Positions 27,992 to 36,586 of a stretch of 64,000 nt of DNA are shown here, piece by piece (position 1 is the stretch's first letter; each line of letters begins with the position of its first letter). A model generated the notes under the pieces. That model did no database searches. It saw only the letters and a list, made by a program, of their open reading frames with translations, and was not told the origin of the DNA. The translations under genes and the position numbers were made by a program. Location of the stretch: assembly GCA_002918705.1 (NCBI GenBank), contig PQKR01000002.1, positions 682,001 to 746,000 of the forward strand, in the 5' to 3' direction. This DNA is from Escherichia sp. ESNIH1. GTDB lineage: Bacteria; Pseudomonadota; Gammaproteobacteria; Enterobacterales; Enterobacteriaceae.

Positions 27992-29677
27992 TTGAAGAAG
28001 GTTTGGCTTAATCGTTATCCCGCCGACGTGCCAGCGGATATCAACCCCGATCGCTATCAATCCCTTGTGGAACTCTTCGAAACTGCCACGGTGCGCTACG
28101 CGGACCAGCCGGCATTTACCAACATGGGCGAGACCATGACCTTCCGCAAGCTGGAAGAGCGCAGCCGCGCCTTTGCGGCCTGGCTCCAGCAGGGGCTGGG
28201 GTTAAAGAAGGGGGATCGGGTGGCGCTGATGATGCCCAACCTGCTGCAGTATCCGGTGGCGCTGTTTGGTATTTTGCGTGCCGGTATGGTGGTGGTCAAC
28301 GTTAACCCGCTCTATACCCCGCGCGAGCTGGAGCATCAGCTCAACGACAGCGGCGCGGCGGCTATCGTCATCGTCTCTAACTTTGCCCACACCCTTGAAA
28401 AGGTGGTAGACAAAACCCAGGTGCAGCACGTGATTTTGACCCGCATGGGCGATCAGCTCTCTGCGGCGAAGGGGACGCTGGTCAACTTCGTGGTCAAATA
28501 CATCAAGCGACTGGTGCCAAAATATCATCTGCCGGATGCCATCTCGTTTCGCCAGGCGCTGCATAACGGCTATCGGATGCAGTACGTCAAGCCGGAGATT
28601 GTCGCGGACGATCTCGCTTTCCTGCAGTACACCGGCGGCACCACCGGCGTGGCCAAAGGGGCGATGCTGACCCACCGTAACATGCTCGCTAATCTCGAGC
28701 AGGTAAACGCCACCTACGGGCCGCTGCTGCACCGGGGAAAAGAGCTGGTGGTCACCGCTCTGCCGCTGTACCACATCTTCGCCCTGACCATGAACTGCCT
28801 GCTGTTTATCGAGCTGGGCGGGCAGAACCTGCTGATCACCAACCCGCGCGATATTCCAGGGCTGGTGAAGGAGCTGGCGAAGTACCCCTTCACCGCCATG
28901 ACCGGGGTGAATACCCTGTTTAACGCGTTGCTGAACAACAAAGAGTTTCAGCAGCTCGATTTCTCTACCCTGCACCTCTCCGCAGGTGGCGGGATGCCTG
29001 TGCAGCAGGCGGTCGCTGAGCGCTGGGTGAAGCTTACCGGCCAGTATCTTCTCGAGGGCTACGGCCTGACGGAGTGCTCTCCGCTGGTCAGCGTGAATCC
29101 ACACGATATCGACTACCATAGCGGCAGCATCGGCCTGCCGGTGCCCTCTACGGAGGTGAAGCTGATTGACGATGAGGGCAGGGAGGTGCCGCACGGTGAT
29201 CCGGGCGAGCTGTGCGTGAAGGGGCCGCAGGTGATGCTGGGTTACTGGCAGCGCCCTGACGCTACCGACGAGATCATCAAGGATGGCTGGCTGATGACCG
29301 GCGATATTGCGGTCATGGACGACGAAGGCTTCCTGCGCATTGTCGATCGTAAAAAAGATATGATCCTGGTCTCCGGCTTCAACGTCTACCCTAACGAGAT
29401 CGAAGACGTCGTGATGCAGCACCCTGGCGTGCAGGAGGTGGCCGCCGTCGGCGTGCCGTCCAGCAGCAGCGGGGAAAAGGTAAAAATCTTTGTAGTGAAA
29501 AAAGATCCGTCCCTCAGCGAAGAGGCGCTCATTACCTTCTGCCGCCGTCAGCTGACCGGCTATAAAGTACCGAAGCTGGTGGAGTTTCGTGATGAGCTGC
29601 CGAAATCCAACGTCGGCAAAATTTTACGGCGAGAATTACGTGACGAAGCGCGCGGCAAAGTAGACAATAAGGTCTAA
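27992..29677 (+). CDS. fadD: Long-chain fatty acid-CoA ligase FadD
   Basis: FadD activates imported fatty acids to acyl-CoA at the inner membrane, the first step of beta-oxidation. The start is TTG (TTGAAGAAGGTTTGG) after GAGGTG; it gives 561 residues, as in E. coli, which also starts with TTG. ATG codons upstream in the same frame lie downstream of the FadR operator but lack family support. Signatures are [13 protein letters not shown] (ATP binding), YGLTECSPL, and the fatty-acid motif [16 protein letters not shown] with [16 protein letters not shown]. Confidence 0.96.
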   Translation: MKKVWLNRYPADVPADINPDRYQSLVELFETATVRYADQPAFTNMGETMTFRKLEERSRAFAAWLQQGLGLKKGDRVALMMPNLLQYPVALFGILRAGMVVVNVNPLYTPRELEHQLNDSGAAAIVIVSNFAHTLEKVVDKTQVQHVILTRMGDQLSAAKGTLVNFVVKYIKRLVPKYHLPDAISFRQALHNGYRMQYVKPEIVADDLAFLQYTGGTTGVAKGAMLTHRNMLANLEQVNATYGPLLHRGKELVVTALPLYHIFALTMNCLLFIELGGQNLLITNPRDIPGLVKELAKYPFTAMTGVNTLFNALLNNKEFQQLDFSTLHLSAGGGMPVQQAVAERWVKLTGQYLLEGYGLTECSPLVSVNPHDIDYHSGSIGLPVPSTEVKLIDDEGREVPHGDPGELCVKGPQVMLGYWQRPDATDEIIKDGWLMTGDIAVMDDEGFLRIVDRKKDMILVSGFNVYPNEIEDVVMQHPGVQEVAAVGVPSSSSGEKVKIFVVKKDPSLSEEALITFCRRQLTGYKVPKLVEFRDELPKSNVGKILRRELRDEARGKVDNKV

Positions 29678-29695
29678 GCTTCGAGTGAGTCGCCC

Positions 29696-29720
29696 AACGC
29701 CGGTTAGCCCGGCGTTTTTT
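29696..29720 (+). terminator. Rho-independent terminator of fadD
   Basis: AACGCCGG and CCGGCGTT pair around TTAGC and lead into TTTT, 19 bp after the fadD stop. Confidence 0.9.
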
Positions 29721-29747
29721 ATGGGCGCAAACCAAAGAGAGTATGAT

Positions 29748-30875
29748 TTGAACTACCAGATGATCACCACCAACGACGCGCTGGCGGCCATGAGCGAGGC
29801 GGCGCGTGCCTTTCCGGCTCTTGCCATCGATACCGAATTTGTCCGCACTCGCACCTACTATCCGCAGCTGGGCCTGATCCAGGTTTACGACGGCCAGCAG
29901 GTTTCGCTGATCGATCCGCTGGAGATCACCGACTGGGCACCGTTCCGCGAGCTAATGATGGATCCTGCGGTGACTAAGTTTCTCCACGCCGGCAGTGAAG
30001 ATCTGGAAGTTTTCCTCAACGTGTTTGGCGCGCTGCCGCAGCCGCTGATCGATACCCAAATTCTTGCTGCTTTCAGCGGCCGCCCGCTTTCGTGGGGCTT
30101 TGCCTCTATGGTGGAGGAGTATACCGGTCTGGCGCTGGATAAGAGTGAATCCCGCACCGACTGGCTGGCGCGTCCGCTGACCGAGCGCCAGTGCGACTAC
30201 GCCGCAGCCGATGTCTGGTATCTGCTGCCCATCGCCCACAAGCTGATGGCGGAGACCGAGGCCGCAGGCTGGTTGCCCGCCGCGCTGGACGAGTGTCGCC
30301 TGATGCAGGTACGCCGTCAGGAGGTGCTGGCGCCGGAAGAGGCGTGGCGCGAGATTAGCAACGCCTGGCAGCTGCGTACCCGTCAGCTGGCCTGCCTGCA
30401 GCTGCTGGCGGCGTGGCGTCTGCGCAAGGCGCGCGAACGCGATCTGGCGGTGAACTTTGTGGTACGGGAAGAGAACCTGTGGGCGGTTGCGCGCTATATG
30501 CCGGGCAGCCTCGGCGAGCTGGACAGCATTGGGCTCTCCGGGAGCGAGATCCGCTTCCACGGTAAAACGCTGCTGGCGATGGTCGCTCAGGCCCAGGCTC
30601 TGCCAGAGGAGGCGCTTCCGGAGCCGCTGCTGAACCTGCTGGATATGCCGGGCTATCGCCGGGCCTTCAAGGCGATTAAGGCGCTGGTGCAGGAGGTAAG
30701 CGTGGCAAAAGGGGTAAGCGCCGAGCTGCTGGCTTCGCGTCGACAAATAAATCAGCTGCTTAACTGGCACTGGAATATTAAACCCTTTGCCACCTTGCCG
30801 GAACTTATCTCCGGCTGGCGCGGTGAATTAATGGCGTCGAGCCTGCAGGCTCTGCTGCTGGAATTTCCCCGCTAG
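29748..30875 (+). CDS. rnd: Ribonuclease D
   Basis: RNase D is a 3'-5' exoribonuclease that trims tRNA precursors and other small RNAs. The start is TTG (TTGAACTACCAG), giving 375 residues, the E. coli length; E. coli rnd also starts with TTG. The DEDD exonuclease residues are visible in AIDTEFVRT, LHAGSEDLEV and YAAADVWYL. Two HRDC-like domains occupy the C-terminal half. Confidence 0.95.
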   Translation: MNYQMITTNDALAAMSEAARAFPALAIDTEFVRTRTYYPQLGLIQVYDGQQVSLIDPLEITDWAPFRELMMDPAVTKFLHAGSEDLEVFLNVFGALPQPLIDTQILAAFSGRPLSWGFASMVEEYTGLALDKSESRTDWLARPLTERQCDYAAADVWYLLPIAHKLMAETEAAGWLPAALDECRLMQVRRQEVLAPEEAWREISNAWQLRTRQLACLQLLAAWRLRKARERDLAVNFVVREENLWAVARYMPGSLGELDSIGLSGSEIRFHGKTLLAMVAQAQALPEEALPEPLLNLLDMPGYRRAFKAIKALVQEVSVAKGVSAELLASRRQINQLLNWHWNIKPFATLPELISGWRGELMASSLQALLLEFPR

Positions 30876-30917
30876 CGTAACCGTCACTGTAAATAAACAC
30901 AGTAAATAAGCATAAAT

Positions 30918-30949
30918 AAAAAAGGCAGCGCTTAACGGGCTGCCTTTTT
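30918..30949. terminator. Bidirectional terminator between rnd and minE
   Basis: AAAAAGGCAGC and GCTGCCTTTTT are perfect inverted arms around a nine-base loop. Both strands end in T runs, so it can stop rnd and min transcription. Confidence 0.92.
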
Positions 30950-30973
30950 AATGAAGGAGATAACGGTTAAACG

Positions 30974-31240
30974 TTATTTCGTCTCTTCAGCTTCCGGTAA
31001 GGTAACGTTCAGCTCGAGAATAGAGATATCGCCATCTTTTTGCTCCAGCTGTACCGTCACCATTTCTGGATCGATCTGCACATACTTACAAATGACTTCG
31101 AGAATATCTTTGCGCAGCTGCGGCAAATAGTGCGGCTCAGCATCGCTACGGCGGCGCTCGGCCACGATAATCTGCAGTCGCTCTTTCGCTATGTTAGCGG
31201 TGCTCTTCTTTCGTGAGAGAAAAAAGTCAAGTAATGCCAT
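30974..31240 (-). CDS. minE: Cell division topological specificity factor MinE
   Basis: MinE (88 residues) stimulates the MinD ATPase and drives the pole-to-pole oscillation that restricts division to mid-cell. The N-terminal membrane-targeting and MinD-binding part ([30 protein letters not shown]) and the C-terminal dimerisation domain are intact. It is the last gene of minCDE, three bases after minD. Confidence 0.97.
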   Translation of the reverse strand: MALLDFFLSRKKSTANIAKERLQIIVAERRRSDAEPHYLPQLRKDILEVICKYVQIDPEMVTVQLEQKDGDISILELNVTLPEAEETK

Positions 31241-31243
31241 AAT

Positions 31244-32056
31244 TTATCCTCCGAACAGGCGTTTGAGGAAACCTTTCTTCTCTTCTTCGATGAAGCGGAA
31301 AGGGCGTTCTTCTCCCAACAGGCGATCCACGGTATCAGCATACGCCTTACCGGCGTCTGATGTCGCGTCCAGGATCACAGGTTCGCCCTGGTTAGAGGCG
31401 CGCAGCACGGACTGATCTTCCGGGATCACCCCGACCAGCTTGATGCGCAGGATCTCCAGCACATCCTCCATGCTCAGCATGTCCCCCTTGCTGACGCGAC
31501 CCGGGTTGTAGCGCGTCAGCAGCAGGTGCTCTTTGATCGGCTCCTGACCGTTCTCGGCGCGGCGCGACTTAGAAGAGAGAATGCCCAGGATGCGGTCCGA
31601 ATCGCGTACTGAGGAGACCTCTGGGTTGGTGGTAATGATGGCTTCATCTGCGAAGTAGAGCGCCATCAGCGCGCCGGTTTCAATCCCGGCAGGGGAGTCG
31701 CAGACGATGAAATCAAAATCCATCTTCTTCAGATCGTCGAGCACCTTCTCAACGCCTTCGCGGGTCAGCGCATCTTTGTCGCGCGTCTGGGAGGCGGGAA
31801 GAATATAGAGGCTCTCCGTGCGCTTATCTCTGATCAGCGCCTGGTTCAACGTTGCATCGCCCTGGATAACGTTAACGAAATCATAGACAACCCGGCGTTC
31901 ACAACCCATGATCAGGTCGAGGTTACGCAGGCCGATATCGAAGTCGATAACGACGGTTTTCTTTCCCTTCTGGGCCAAACCAGTCGCGATGGCCGCGCTG
32001 GAGGTGGTCTTACCGACACCTCCTTTACCCGAAGTAACAACAATAATGCGTGCCAT
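31244..32056 (-). CDS. minD: Septum site-determining ATPase MinD
   Basis: MinD (270 residues) binds the membrane as an ATP-bound dimer and recruits MinC. The deviant Walker A motif GKGGVGKTTSS lies near the N-terminus (about residues 10-20), and the amphipathic membrane-targeting helix (KKGFLKRLFGG) is at the C-terminus. It is the middle gene of the min operon. Confidence 0.98.
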   Translation of the reverse strand: MARIIVVTSGKGGVGKTTSSAAIATGLAQKGKKTVVIDFDIGLRNLDLIMGCERRVVYDFVNVIQGDATLNQALIRDKRTESLYILPASQTRDKDALTREGVEKVLDDLKKMDFDFIVCDSPAGIETGALMALYFADEAIITTNPEVSSVRDSDRILGILSSKSRRAENGQEPIKEHLLLTRYNPGRVSKGDMLSMEDVLEILRIKLVGVIPEDQSVLRASNQGEPVILDATSDAGKAYADTVDRLLGEERPFRFIEEEKKGFLKRLFGG

Positions 32057-32078
32057 AGGAGTTCCTTGTTATAAGGGC

Positions 32079-32774
32079 TTAATTCAATGGTTGAACAGTC
32101 AAAGCGTTATCCGCGAGGAGCAGGCGTGCCGCTTTGCCATAATATTCGGCTGGGATTTGATCGCTCAGCCAGTATTCTCCCGCGATTGAGACCAGCTCCG
32201 CGGTGAGATGTGTGCAAAAAATTTGTGCTTCCCTGTCGCCGCCGGCCCCCGCCAACGCCCGTCCACGCATCATGCCGTAGATATGAATATTGCCATCGGC
32301 GATCAGCTCTGCGCCCGCGCTGACGTGGCTGGTAACGATCAGATCGCAGCCCGGGGCATAGATTCTCTGTCCGGAGCGAACCGGAACATCAATTAAGCGT
32401 GTTTTTGTGATCGGCGCGACGACTGGCTCTTCAACGGCAGGCGCGGCAGGCTGCTGGCGCTGTTTTTCTTTGCCTTCCGTCAGCAGCGGTAGCCCGGCGC
32501 GGTCAATTTCAGCCTTCAGCTCGGCCTGTTTACAGCCGCTGACGCCAATTATACGCAAACCGGTGCTGGCAATGGCCTTGTGCAGGGCAGACCAGTTTAC
32601 CGCCTCTTCCAGCGCGGAAATGTTAATAACAACGGGAGCATGCTGTAAAAAAGCGGGAGCCTGTGCGATTTTGTCTTCTAAGGCCTGACGAATAACCTCG
32701 GGTTTCGCATCATGCAAATGAACCACTGATAAGGTAAAACTACTGCCTTTAAGCTCGATGGGCGTGTTTGACAT
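32079..32774 (-). CDS. minC: Division inhibitor MinC
   Basis: MinC (231 residues from the chosen ATG, the E. coli length) blocks FtsZ assembly away from mid-cell. The N-terminal FtsZ-inhibiting domain is followed by a Pro/Ala/Gln linker ([15 protein letters not shown]) and the C-terminal beta-helix domain ([31 protein letters not shown]). Five extra codons upstream are in frame but not in the family. The prophage begins within 174 bp of its start. Confidence 0.96.
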   Translation of the reverse strand: MSNTPIELKGSSFTLSVVHLHDAKPEVIRQALEDKIAQAPAFLQHAPVVINISALEEAVNWSALHKAIASTGLRIIGVSGCKQAELKAEIDRAGLPLLTEGKEKQRQQPAAPAVEEPVVAPITKTRLIDVPVRSGQRIYAPGCDLIVTSHVSAGAELIADGNIHIYGMMRGRALAGAGGDREAQIFCTHLTAELVSIAGEYWLSDQIPAEYYGKAARLLLADNALTVQPLN

Positions 32775-32948
32775 CCTGACCTTACTCATTTAGCTATTAT
32801 CTCCCGCGCAGCGGGTGATATTCCGAAGACTCTCAGGCATGTTATAGTCCCCGCTATATTGAGGCAAGACACCTCCCCTTAATTAAGAGTAAAAGTCTAT
32901 TTATTAAGTAACTTCCCTCAAAATCTTCCATTTAAAAACCTATACTTT
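32775..32948. other. min promoter region and presumed prophage left junction
   Basis: On the min strand TATAAC (complement of 32841-32846), with an imperfect TTGCCT upstream, is a plausible promoter for minCDE. The phage left end must fall between minC and the int stop codon. No tRNA gene is present and the core repeat cannot be defined without the right end, which is outside the window. Confidence 0.5.
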
Positions 32949-33998
32949 TCAAGCTGATGCAGAGATTTTTTTATTACGCATGGCCTCAACCTCATTTTCG
33001 TGTGCCAAAAACGTGACAGAGCCAACAAATCGGGTCAAATGTTCGGCGCTTAAGTGGGCGTATTTTTTTACCATCTCAAGCGTCTCCCATCCGCCAAGTT
33101 CCTTCAGCGCCATCAGCGGTGTTCCATCTTGCACATGCCAGCTTGCCCATGTATGTCGGAGGTCATGAAATCTGAAATCAGAGATATCCGATGCATTTAG
33201 TGCTTGCTCAAAATCGCTGCGGTTGATATCGGTAAGGCGTTTGCCGCCCACGGTGAATACGTATTCGCATGACATATCACATTCACGTAGAATCCGTACC
33301 GCCTCCTCATTTAATGGCAGTGGTCTTGCCTTGCCTGATTTGGCATTCTCAGCAGTGACTATCGCGTTACCAGTCTCGAAATCCACATGCTCCCACGTCA
33401 GCGATAAAATCTCTCCGCGCCTTGCTCCGGTAAGCAGGGCGAAGGAGACTATTCTTCGCATGATGTCGGTCTTCAGGCTGTCGATTAAATCTCTGGCCTG
33501 CCACTTTCTGATCCACCGCACACGAACCTTTGGCTCCCTTAGCTCCGGAACATACGGACGGTGGTCAATCCAGCCATGCTTAAGCGCAAGAGAGAAGGCC
33601 CGGATGATGAAGGCCCGGTACCGGTTAACGGTTCCGTTAGCCAGCGGCTTCTTTGACTTGTGTTTAGAGTGGGTCGGCATCATCTTTGCGATTTCATATC
33701 CCTGAATCTCTGTAATCACCCGCCCCTTGAACACCTGCAGCCAGTACCTGGCATACCCCCGCTTATTTTCATAGGCGTTCTGCTCTTCGGCATCCTTCAG
33801 AACAAGCAGAATGATTTCATCGAACAGGTGCACCGGCTTCCTTTCCAGGCGGCTTACATCCCACAGCTCATGCTTTACCTTGTCGTGATACTCTTTTGCT
33901 TTGACCTTCTCCGCGGTGCCAGTAGAGCGTCTAATTCGCGTTCCGTCCGGTGCTGAGATATCAATCCAGTAGTTTTTACCTCGTTTGTAGATCGGCAT
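32949..33998 (-). CDS. int: Phage tyrosine integrase
   Basis: This is a 349-residue tyrosine recombinase that should integrate and excise the prophage. The N-terminal part has an Arm-type DNA-binding start (MPIYKRGKNYWIDISAPDGTRIRRSTG), the middle a SAM-like core-binding domain, and the C-terminus the catalytic domain. The catalytic residues are in TGARRGEIL (Arg), FHDLRHTWASW (His, Arg) and VKKYAHLS (Tyr). The 5' end overlaps xis by 124 bp, so the two are probably translated from one message. Confidence 0.95.
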   Translation of the reverse strand: MPIYKRGKNYWIDISAPDGTRIRRSTGTAEKVKAKEYHDKVKHELWDVSRLERKPVHLFDEIILLVLKDAEEQNAYENKRGYARYWLQVFKGRVITEIQGYEIAKMMPTHSKHKSKKPLANGTVNRYRAFIIRAFSLALKHGWIDHRPYVPELREPKVRVRWIRKWQARDLIDSLKTDIMRRIVSFALLTGARRGEILSLTWEHVDFETGNAIVTAENAKSGKARPLPLNEEAVRILRECDMSCEYVFTVGGKRLTDINRSDFEQALNASDISDFRFHDLRHTWASWHVQDGTPLMALKELGGWETLEMVKKYAHLSAEHLTRFVGSVTFLAHENEVEAMRNKKISASA

Positions 33999-34201
33999 TT
34001 CATTGACTCCTCACCGACCACAGCCAGCCGGAAGATATTGTTAGAGGTTTTAGAGAAATTTTCCACGCTTTCTTCGTTAGCCCTCCACGAACCACCAACT
34101 TTGAACATGTGGAAGCGGGCAGGGTCGCGATAGATAGTACTGGGTGAGACACAGATGCGGTCTGCAAACGCAGGTAGTTTCATGAATGGCTCTTTATCCA
34201 T
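33875..34201 (-). CDS. Probable excisionase (Xis), helix-turn-helix protein
   Basis: This 108-residue protein has an N-terminal winged-helix region of the excisionase/AlpA type (FADRICVSPSTIYRDPARFHMFKVGGSWRANEESVENF). The tail is basic (APRRRSKQKSITTR). GGAGG precedes the ATG. Its 3' part overlaps the int start in another frame. Position directly upstream of int and the small HTH fold suggest the directionality factor; this is inference, not a recognised sequence match. Confidence 0.65.
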   Translation of the reverse strand: MDKEPFMKLPAFADRICVSPSTIYRDPARFHMFKVGGSWRANEESVENFSKTSNNIFRLAVVGEESMKCRSTNEVKTTGLISQHRTERELDALLAPRRRSKQKSITTR

Positions 34202-34230
34202 GCTTTCCTCCGGGCAAAAAATAAACCGCC

Positions 34231-34554
34231 TTATTCGGCGGCATGTCCTCTGGCTTTGGCTATTGCGGCCATTGCCGTCATTCCTGCTGGCTCGTCTTCA
34301 AGACGCCAGTTACCTGCATCGCCTGAATCTGCGAGCATTTTGTAGTTCTCAAAAAGTGACTCAAGGGCTTCCAGTAATTCAGGAGCGGCGGCTATAAGCG
34401 CCATATCACTTTTGTTCTTCACACAAACAGTCGTGTGTCCGTCGCTCAACTTATACGAGTCTATGACGTCACCGTCCTTACCTGTCGCCTCACTGCTTAA
34501 GCGGAGAAAGGAGTTGCTTGTCCACCACTTCCACGGGCCTGGGGTATGGCTCAT
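34231..34554 (-). CDS. Phage accessory protein of unknown function (MSHTPGPWK family)
   Basis: This 107-residue protein has the N-terminal MSHTPGPWKWW seen in many enterobacterial phage accessory proteins, followed by DMALIAAAPELLEALESLFENYKMLAD. Its function is unknown. GGAGGG precedes the ATG, and a terminator lies immediately upstream of the ribosome site, so expression depends on readthrough or antitermination from the left operon. Confidence 0.75.
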   Translation of the reverse strand: MSHTPGPWKWWTSNSFLRLSSEATGKDGDVIDSYKLSDGHTTVCVKNKSDMALIAAAPELLEALESLFENYKMLADSGDAGNWRLEDEPAGMTAMAAIAKARGHAAE

Positions 34555-34563
34555 ATTCCCTCC

Positions 34564-34590
34564 AAAAAAACGCCCGCACAGTGGCGGGCT
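34564..34590 (-). terminator. Rho-independent terminator inside the left operon
   Basis: On the leftward strand GCCCGC and GCGGGC pair around six bases and are followed by GTTTTTTT. It lies upstream of the last accessory gene, xis and int. Confidence 0.85.
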
Positions 34591-34606
34591 AAATAATCAA
34601 TCCGAA

Positions 34607-34677
34607 CTCTGACGCCAGTCTCCTGTGTCAGAGCGGTGCGGGATTGCACCCAACAGCCTACTCAGGGAGTGGGCTGT
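34607..34677. ncRNA. Three adjacent hairpins, candidate structured RNA element
   Basis: Three hairpins lie end to end. CTCTGAC/GTCAGAG has a 13-base loop (34607-34633). GGTGC/GCACC has a six-base loop (34635-34650). ACAGCCTACTC/GAGTGGGCTGT has one G-T wobble and an AGG loop (34653-34677). The strand of the functional RNA is unknown: it may be the leader of the rightward small gene or part of the leftward transcript before the terminator. I do not recognise a named RNA family. Confidence 0.5.
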
Positions 34678-34728
34678 AAGTTGCATTACCTGTCATGTAT
34701 AGTGGGTCGTGTTGAAGGAGGGAGAGTG

Positions 34729-34941
34729 ATGGCTACCTATAAGCAGATCCAAGAGTATGTGAATACAAAACACGGTGTCAGTGTTAAGACTTGCCACATT
34801 GCTCATGTTAAGCACCTCAATGGGTTTAAGATGAAGCAGGCACCAAACCGCATTTCGGCAGATTCCCGCGTCTACGAATGCCCTGACAAGTTCGTGGTTT
34901 ACATAGAGCAAGCTATGAAGCATTTCGGCATGCTCTCTTAG
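34729..34941 (+). CDS. Small phage protein of unknown function, opposite strand to its operon
   Basis: This is a 70-residue basic protein starting MATYKQIQEYVNTKHGVSV with KTCHIAHVKHLNGFK and APNRIS. Similar short proteins recur in enterobacterial phages and genomic islands, but I know of no function. The ATG follows GGAGGGAGAG; TATAGT 26 bp upstream may be a -10. It points against the surrounding leftward operon, so it is likely to have its own promoter and could be expressed in the lysogen. Three hairpins lie just upstream. Confidence 0.75.
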   Translation: MATYKQIQEYVNTKHGVSVKTCHIAHVKHLNGFKMKQAPNRISADSRVYECPDKFVVYIEQAMKHFGMLS

Positions 34942-34944
34942 CCT

Positions 34945-35127
34945 CTATATCTTGGCGCGGCGACGGCGCTTAGCTTCACGGCGTGCTGCTGCGATGCCAG
35001 TCTTGCCGGTGTTGATGGGGTAGCTCTGTGCGGCAAAAGGGAAAGGTGAGCTATCCCAGACACGGTTAATACTTGAGAGCGAAGCCAGGCTGGTGATCAT
35101 TGCCGTGGTCAACAAATTTATTCTCAT
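34945..35127 (-). CDS. Small basic phage protein of unknown function
   Basis: This is a 60-residue protein with a hydrophobic start (MRINLLTTAMITSLASLSS) that might be a signal or anchor segment, a central SSPFPFAAQSYPINTGKTG, and a strongly basic end (AARREAKRRRRAKI). A perfect GGAGG precedes the ATG. A terminator lies directly upstream of the ribosome site. Function unknown. Confidence 0.6.
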   Translation of the reverse strand: MRINLLTTAMITSLASLSSINRVWDSSPFPFAAQSYPINTGKTGIAAARREAKRRRRAKI

Positions 35128-35137
35128 ATTGCCTCCA

Positions 35138-35162
35138 TTAAAAAGCCGCTGTGTTAGCGGCT
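35138..35162 (-). terminator. Rho-independent terminator inside the left operon
   Basis: On the leftward strand AGCCGCT and AGCGGCT pair around AACAC and are followed by TTTTTAAT. Confidence 0.85.
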
Positions 35163-35195
35163 TGTCACATGATTATTCTCTTTCCAGTGAAGTAT

Positions 35196-35438
35196 TCACC
35201 AACCTCCGCTAACAACATAAAGCTCACCGTTCTTGTATGCACTGGCTATGTCATTCAGGTCGCTTACAAACCAGAATCCTTCATCTCTCGGCACCATAAA
35301 GTAACGACCAAATTCAGCCCCGCTCATGGCTTGGTCCAGGTCGAGATGCGTGACTTTTGTAAGGGTAACGTCAGGGGCAGAAACTGCCGTGGGGTCGAAG
35401 GGCCTCAGTCCGTGGTTGAATCCAAGCTTATTTTCCAT
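35196..35438 (-). CDS. Phage hypothetical protein, 80 residues
   Basis: This acidic protein has no recognised domain; it contains GRYFMVPRDEGFWFVSDLNDIASAYKNGELYVV. Its first codons overlap the last 11 bases of the preceding nuclease-like gene and a GGAG site precedes the ATG, so it belongs to the leftward operon. Confidence 0.65.
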   Translation of the reverse strand: MENKLGFNHGLRPFDPTAVSAPDVTLTKVTHLDLDQAMSGAEFGRYFMVPRDEGFWFVSDLNDIASAYKNGELYVVSGGW

Positions 35439-36195
35439 TGTTTACTCCTTTCCCCAGCGCGTCATACTGGTTAGGTGTTGTGTCGATGGGGTGGTTGGTT
35501 GCAGGAGGTGAGGGGAGTGGCTGCCAGCGTAAATCTGACGAAGTTGAATTATCCGTAACATTCAGGCGCCTCATTGACAAAACCTTCTTCATCAAGCCAT
35601 CGTGAAGTAGTGGATGGATAGAATCACAAAAAGGCTTGTACGATAGAGCTACCTCTATTTTCTTTTTCAACCATGCGTCATGGGCATCTTCGGCACTATC
35701 ATGCTCTCCAAGCCAAATGACTTTCCTATCAATAGCTATCCTGGCTCTATACTTCCCTTTAACAAAAGTCACGCCTGTAGGAAGGTCACTGTTCTTAGAT
35801 TTAACTGATGCGGCAAAAGTATTCAACCAACCTGGGATGTAAAGGCAGTGGTCAGGTGAGTAGATTTTATTGCCAATGGAAAGGATGTCCTTATCTAACT
35901 GATAGCCTCTAATGAAATGAACCTTCCACCACTTATAAAAACCCATAAAAGACAGCCACTCATCGCAAACATAGCAGCCAGAATATGTTGGGAATCTCGC
36001 CAGGTCTCTTTCTTTGTAGCACCTAGCAAGAATTAATCTCCACCCCTCGTAAGCGGTATGAAAGTATGTTTTACCACCTCTCTTTATCATCACAGTGAAT
36101 TTAGAGTCGCTATTACCTACGCCAAAGATAGGAACATCAACTCTCCTTATTCGTGGTGAATTTTCCATGTATTTGTCTAGATCATCTGAATACAT
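35428..36195 (-). CDS. HNH/AP2-type putative homing endonuclease-like protein
   Basis: The 255-residue protein has the layout of phage-borne HNH/AP2 proteins. A Cys-containing region CYVCDEWLSFMGFYKWW is followed by YQLDKDILSIGNK and the metal-binding-like YSPDHCLYIP. An AP2-type DNA-binding segment follows (PTGVTFVKGKYRARIAIDR, then LGEHDSAEDAHDAWLKKK). Such proteins behave as selfish endonucleases in many phages. The C-terminal 60 residues are low in recognisable content. Activity is not assured. It is more AT-rich than its neighbours, which fits a recent insertion. Confidence 0.7.
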   Translation of the reverse strand: MYSDDLDKYMENSPRIRRVDVPIFGVGNSDSKFTVMIKRGGKTYFHTAYEGWRLILARCYKERDLARFPTYSGCYVCDEWLSFMGFYKWWKVHFIRGYQLDKDILSIGNKIYSPDHCLYIPGWLNTFAASVKSKNSDLPTGVTFVKGKYRARIAIDRKVIWLGEHDSAEDAHDAWLKKKIEVALSYKPFCDSIHPLLHDGLMKKVLSMRRLNVTDNSTSSDLRWQPLPSPPATNHPIDTTPNQYDALGKGVNNGK

Positions 36196-36197
36196 AG

Positions 36198-36416
36198 TCA
36201 GTGCCTCTGCTTATTCTTAATCTCTATAATCTGCTGGCAATCACTACACGTCCGGCATCCCGGCACAGCTTCACGCCTCGCCTGTGGGATCGCCTCATCG
36301 CACTCGATACAGTGCGTCTCTGATACTGCGTTGCGGTCTATGCGATGTGCTGCAATTGCCTGCTCGCGAAGCATTTCTTCAAGCTCGCTGGCCTGGTCGA
36401 TGATTTCTGCTGGCAT
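36198..36416 (-). CDS. TraR/DksA-family zinc-finger protein
   Basis: This is a 72-residue protein with a C4 zinc finger (CIECDEAIPQARREAVPGCRTCSDC, cysteines about residues 36, 39, 54 and 57). TraR and DksA-like proteins bind the RNA polymerase secondary channel and shift transcription away from ribosomal genes without ppGpp. The start MPAEIIDQASELEEM is preceded by GGGGGATTG; a longer start would overlap the upstream membrane-protein gene. Confidence 0.85.
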   Translation of the reverse strand: MPAEIIDQASELEEMLREQAIAAHRIDRNAVSETHCIECDEAIPQARREAVPGCRTCSDCQQIIEIKNKQRH

Positions 36417-36418
36417 GA

Positions 36419-36586
36419 TCAATCCCCCGTTTTCATCCGGATGCCGCCTGCAATAAGGAACACGACCAGCAGAAGCCATCCCCAGCCCTGCTTTTCGTGA
36501 TAGATGAGGAATGCGACGCTAATAAATCCGCTAATGGGAATGGCAGCAAAAAAGGCCAGGGCTAAAATGTCTCTCAGTTCTTTCAC
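36419..36586 (-). CDS. Small two-helix membrane protein
   Basis: This 55-residue protein (start MKELRDILAL, end GGIRMKTGD) has two hydrophobic segments (about 6-28 and 36-49). It starts with GTG, which overlaps the TGA stop of the upstream gene as GTGA, indicating translational coupling. Function unknown. Confidence 0.65.
   Translation of the reverse strand: MKELRDILALAFFAAIPISGFISVAFLIYHEKQGWGWLLLVVFLIAGGIRMKTGD

Noticed and set aside
28202-29422. 406-residue open frame antisense to fadD
   Set aside because: It is a shadow of fadD with His/Gln-rich composition typical of antisense frames; fadD is complete with its operator and start.
32775-32948. tRNA or tmRNA attachment site at the prophage left end
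   Set aside because: No cloverleaf or CCA-end sequence is present in the gap; the attachment site is intergenic.
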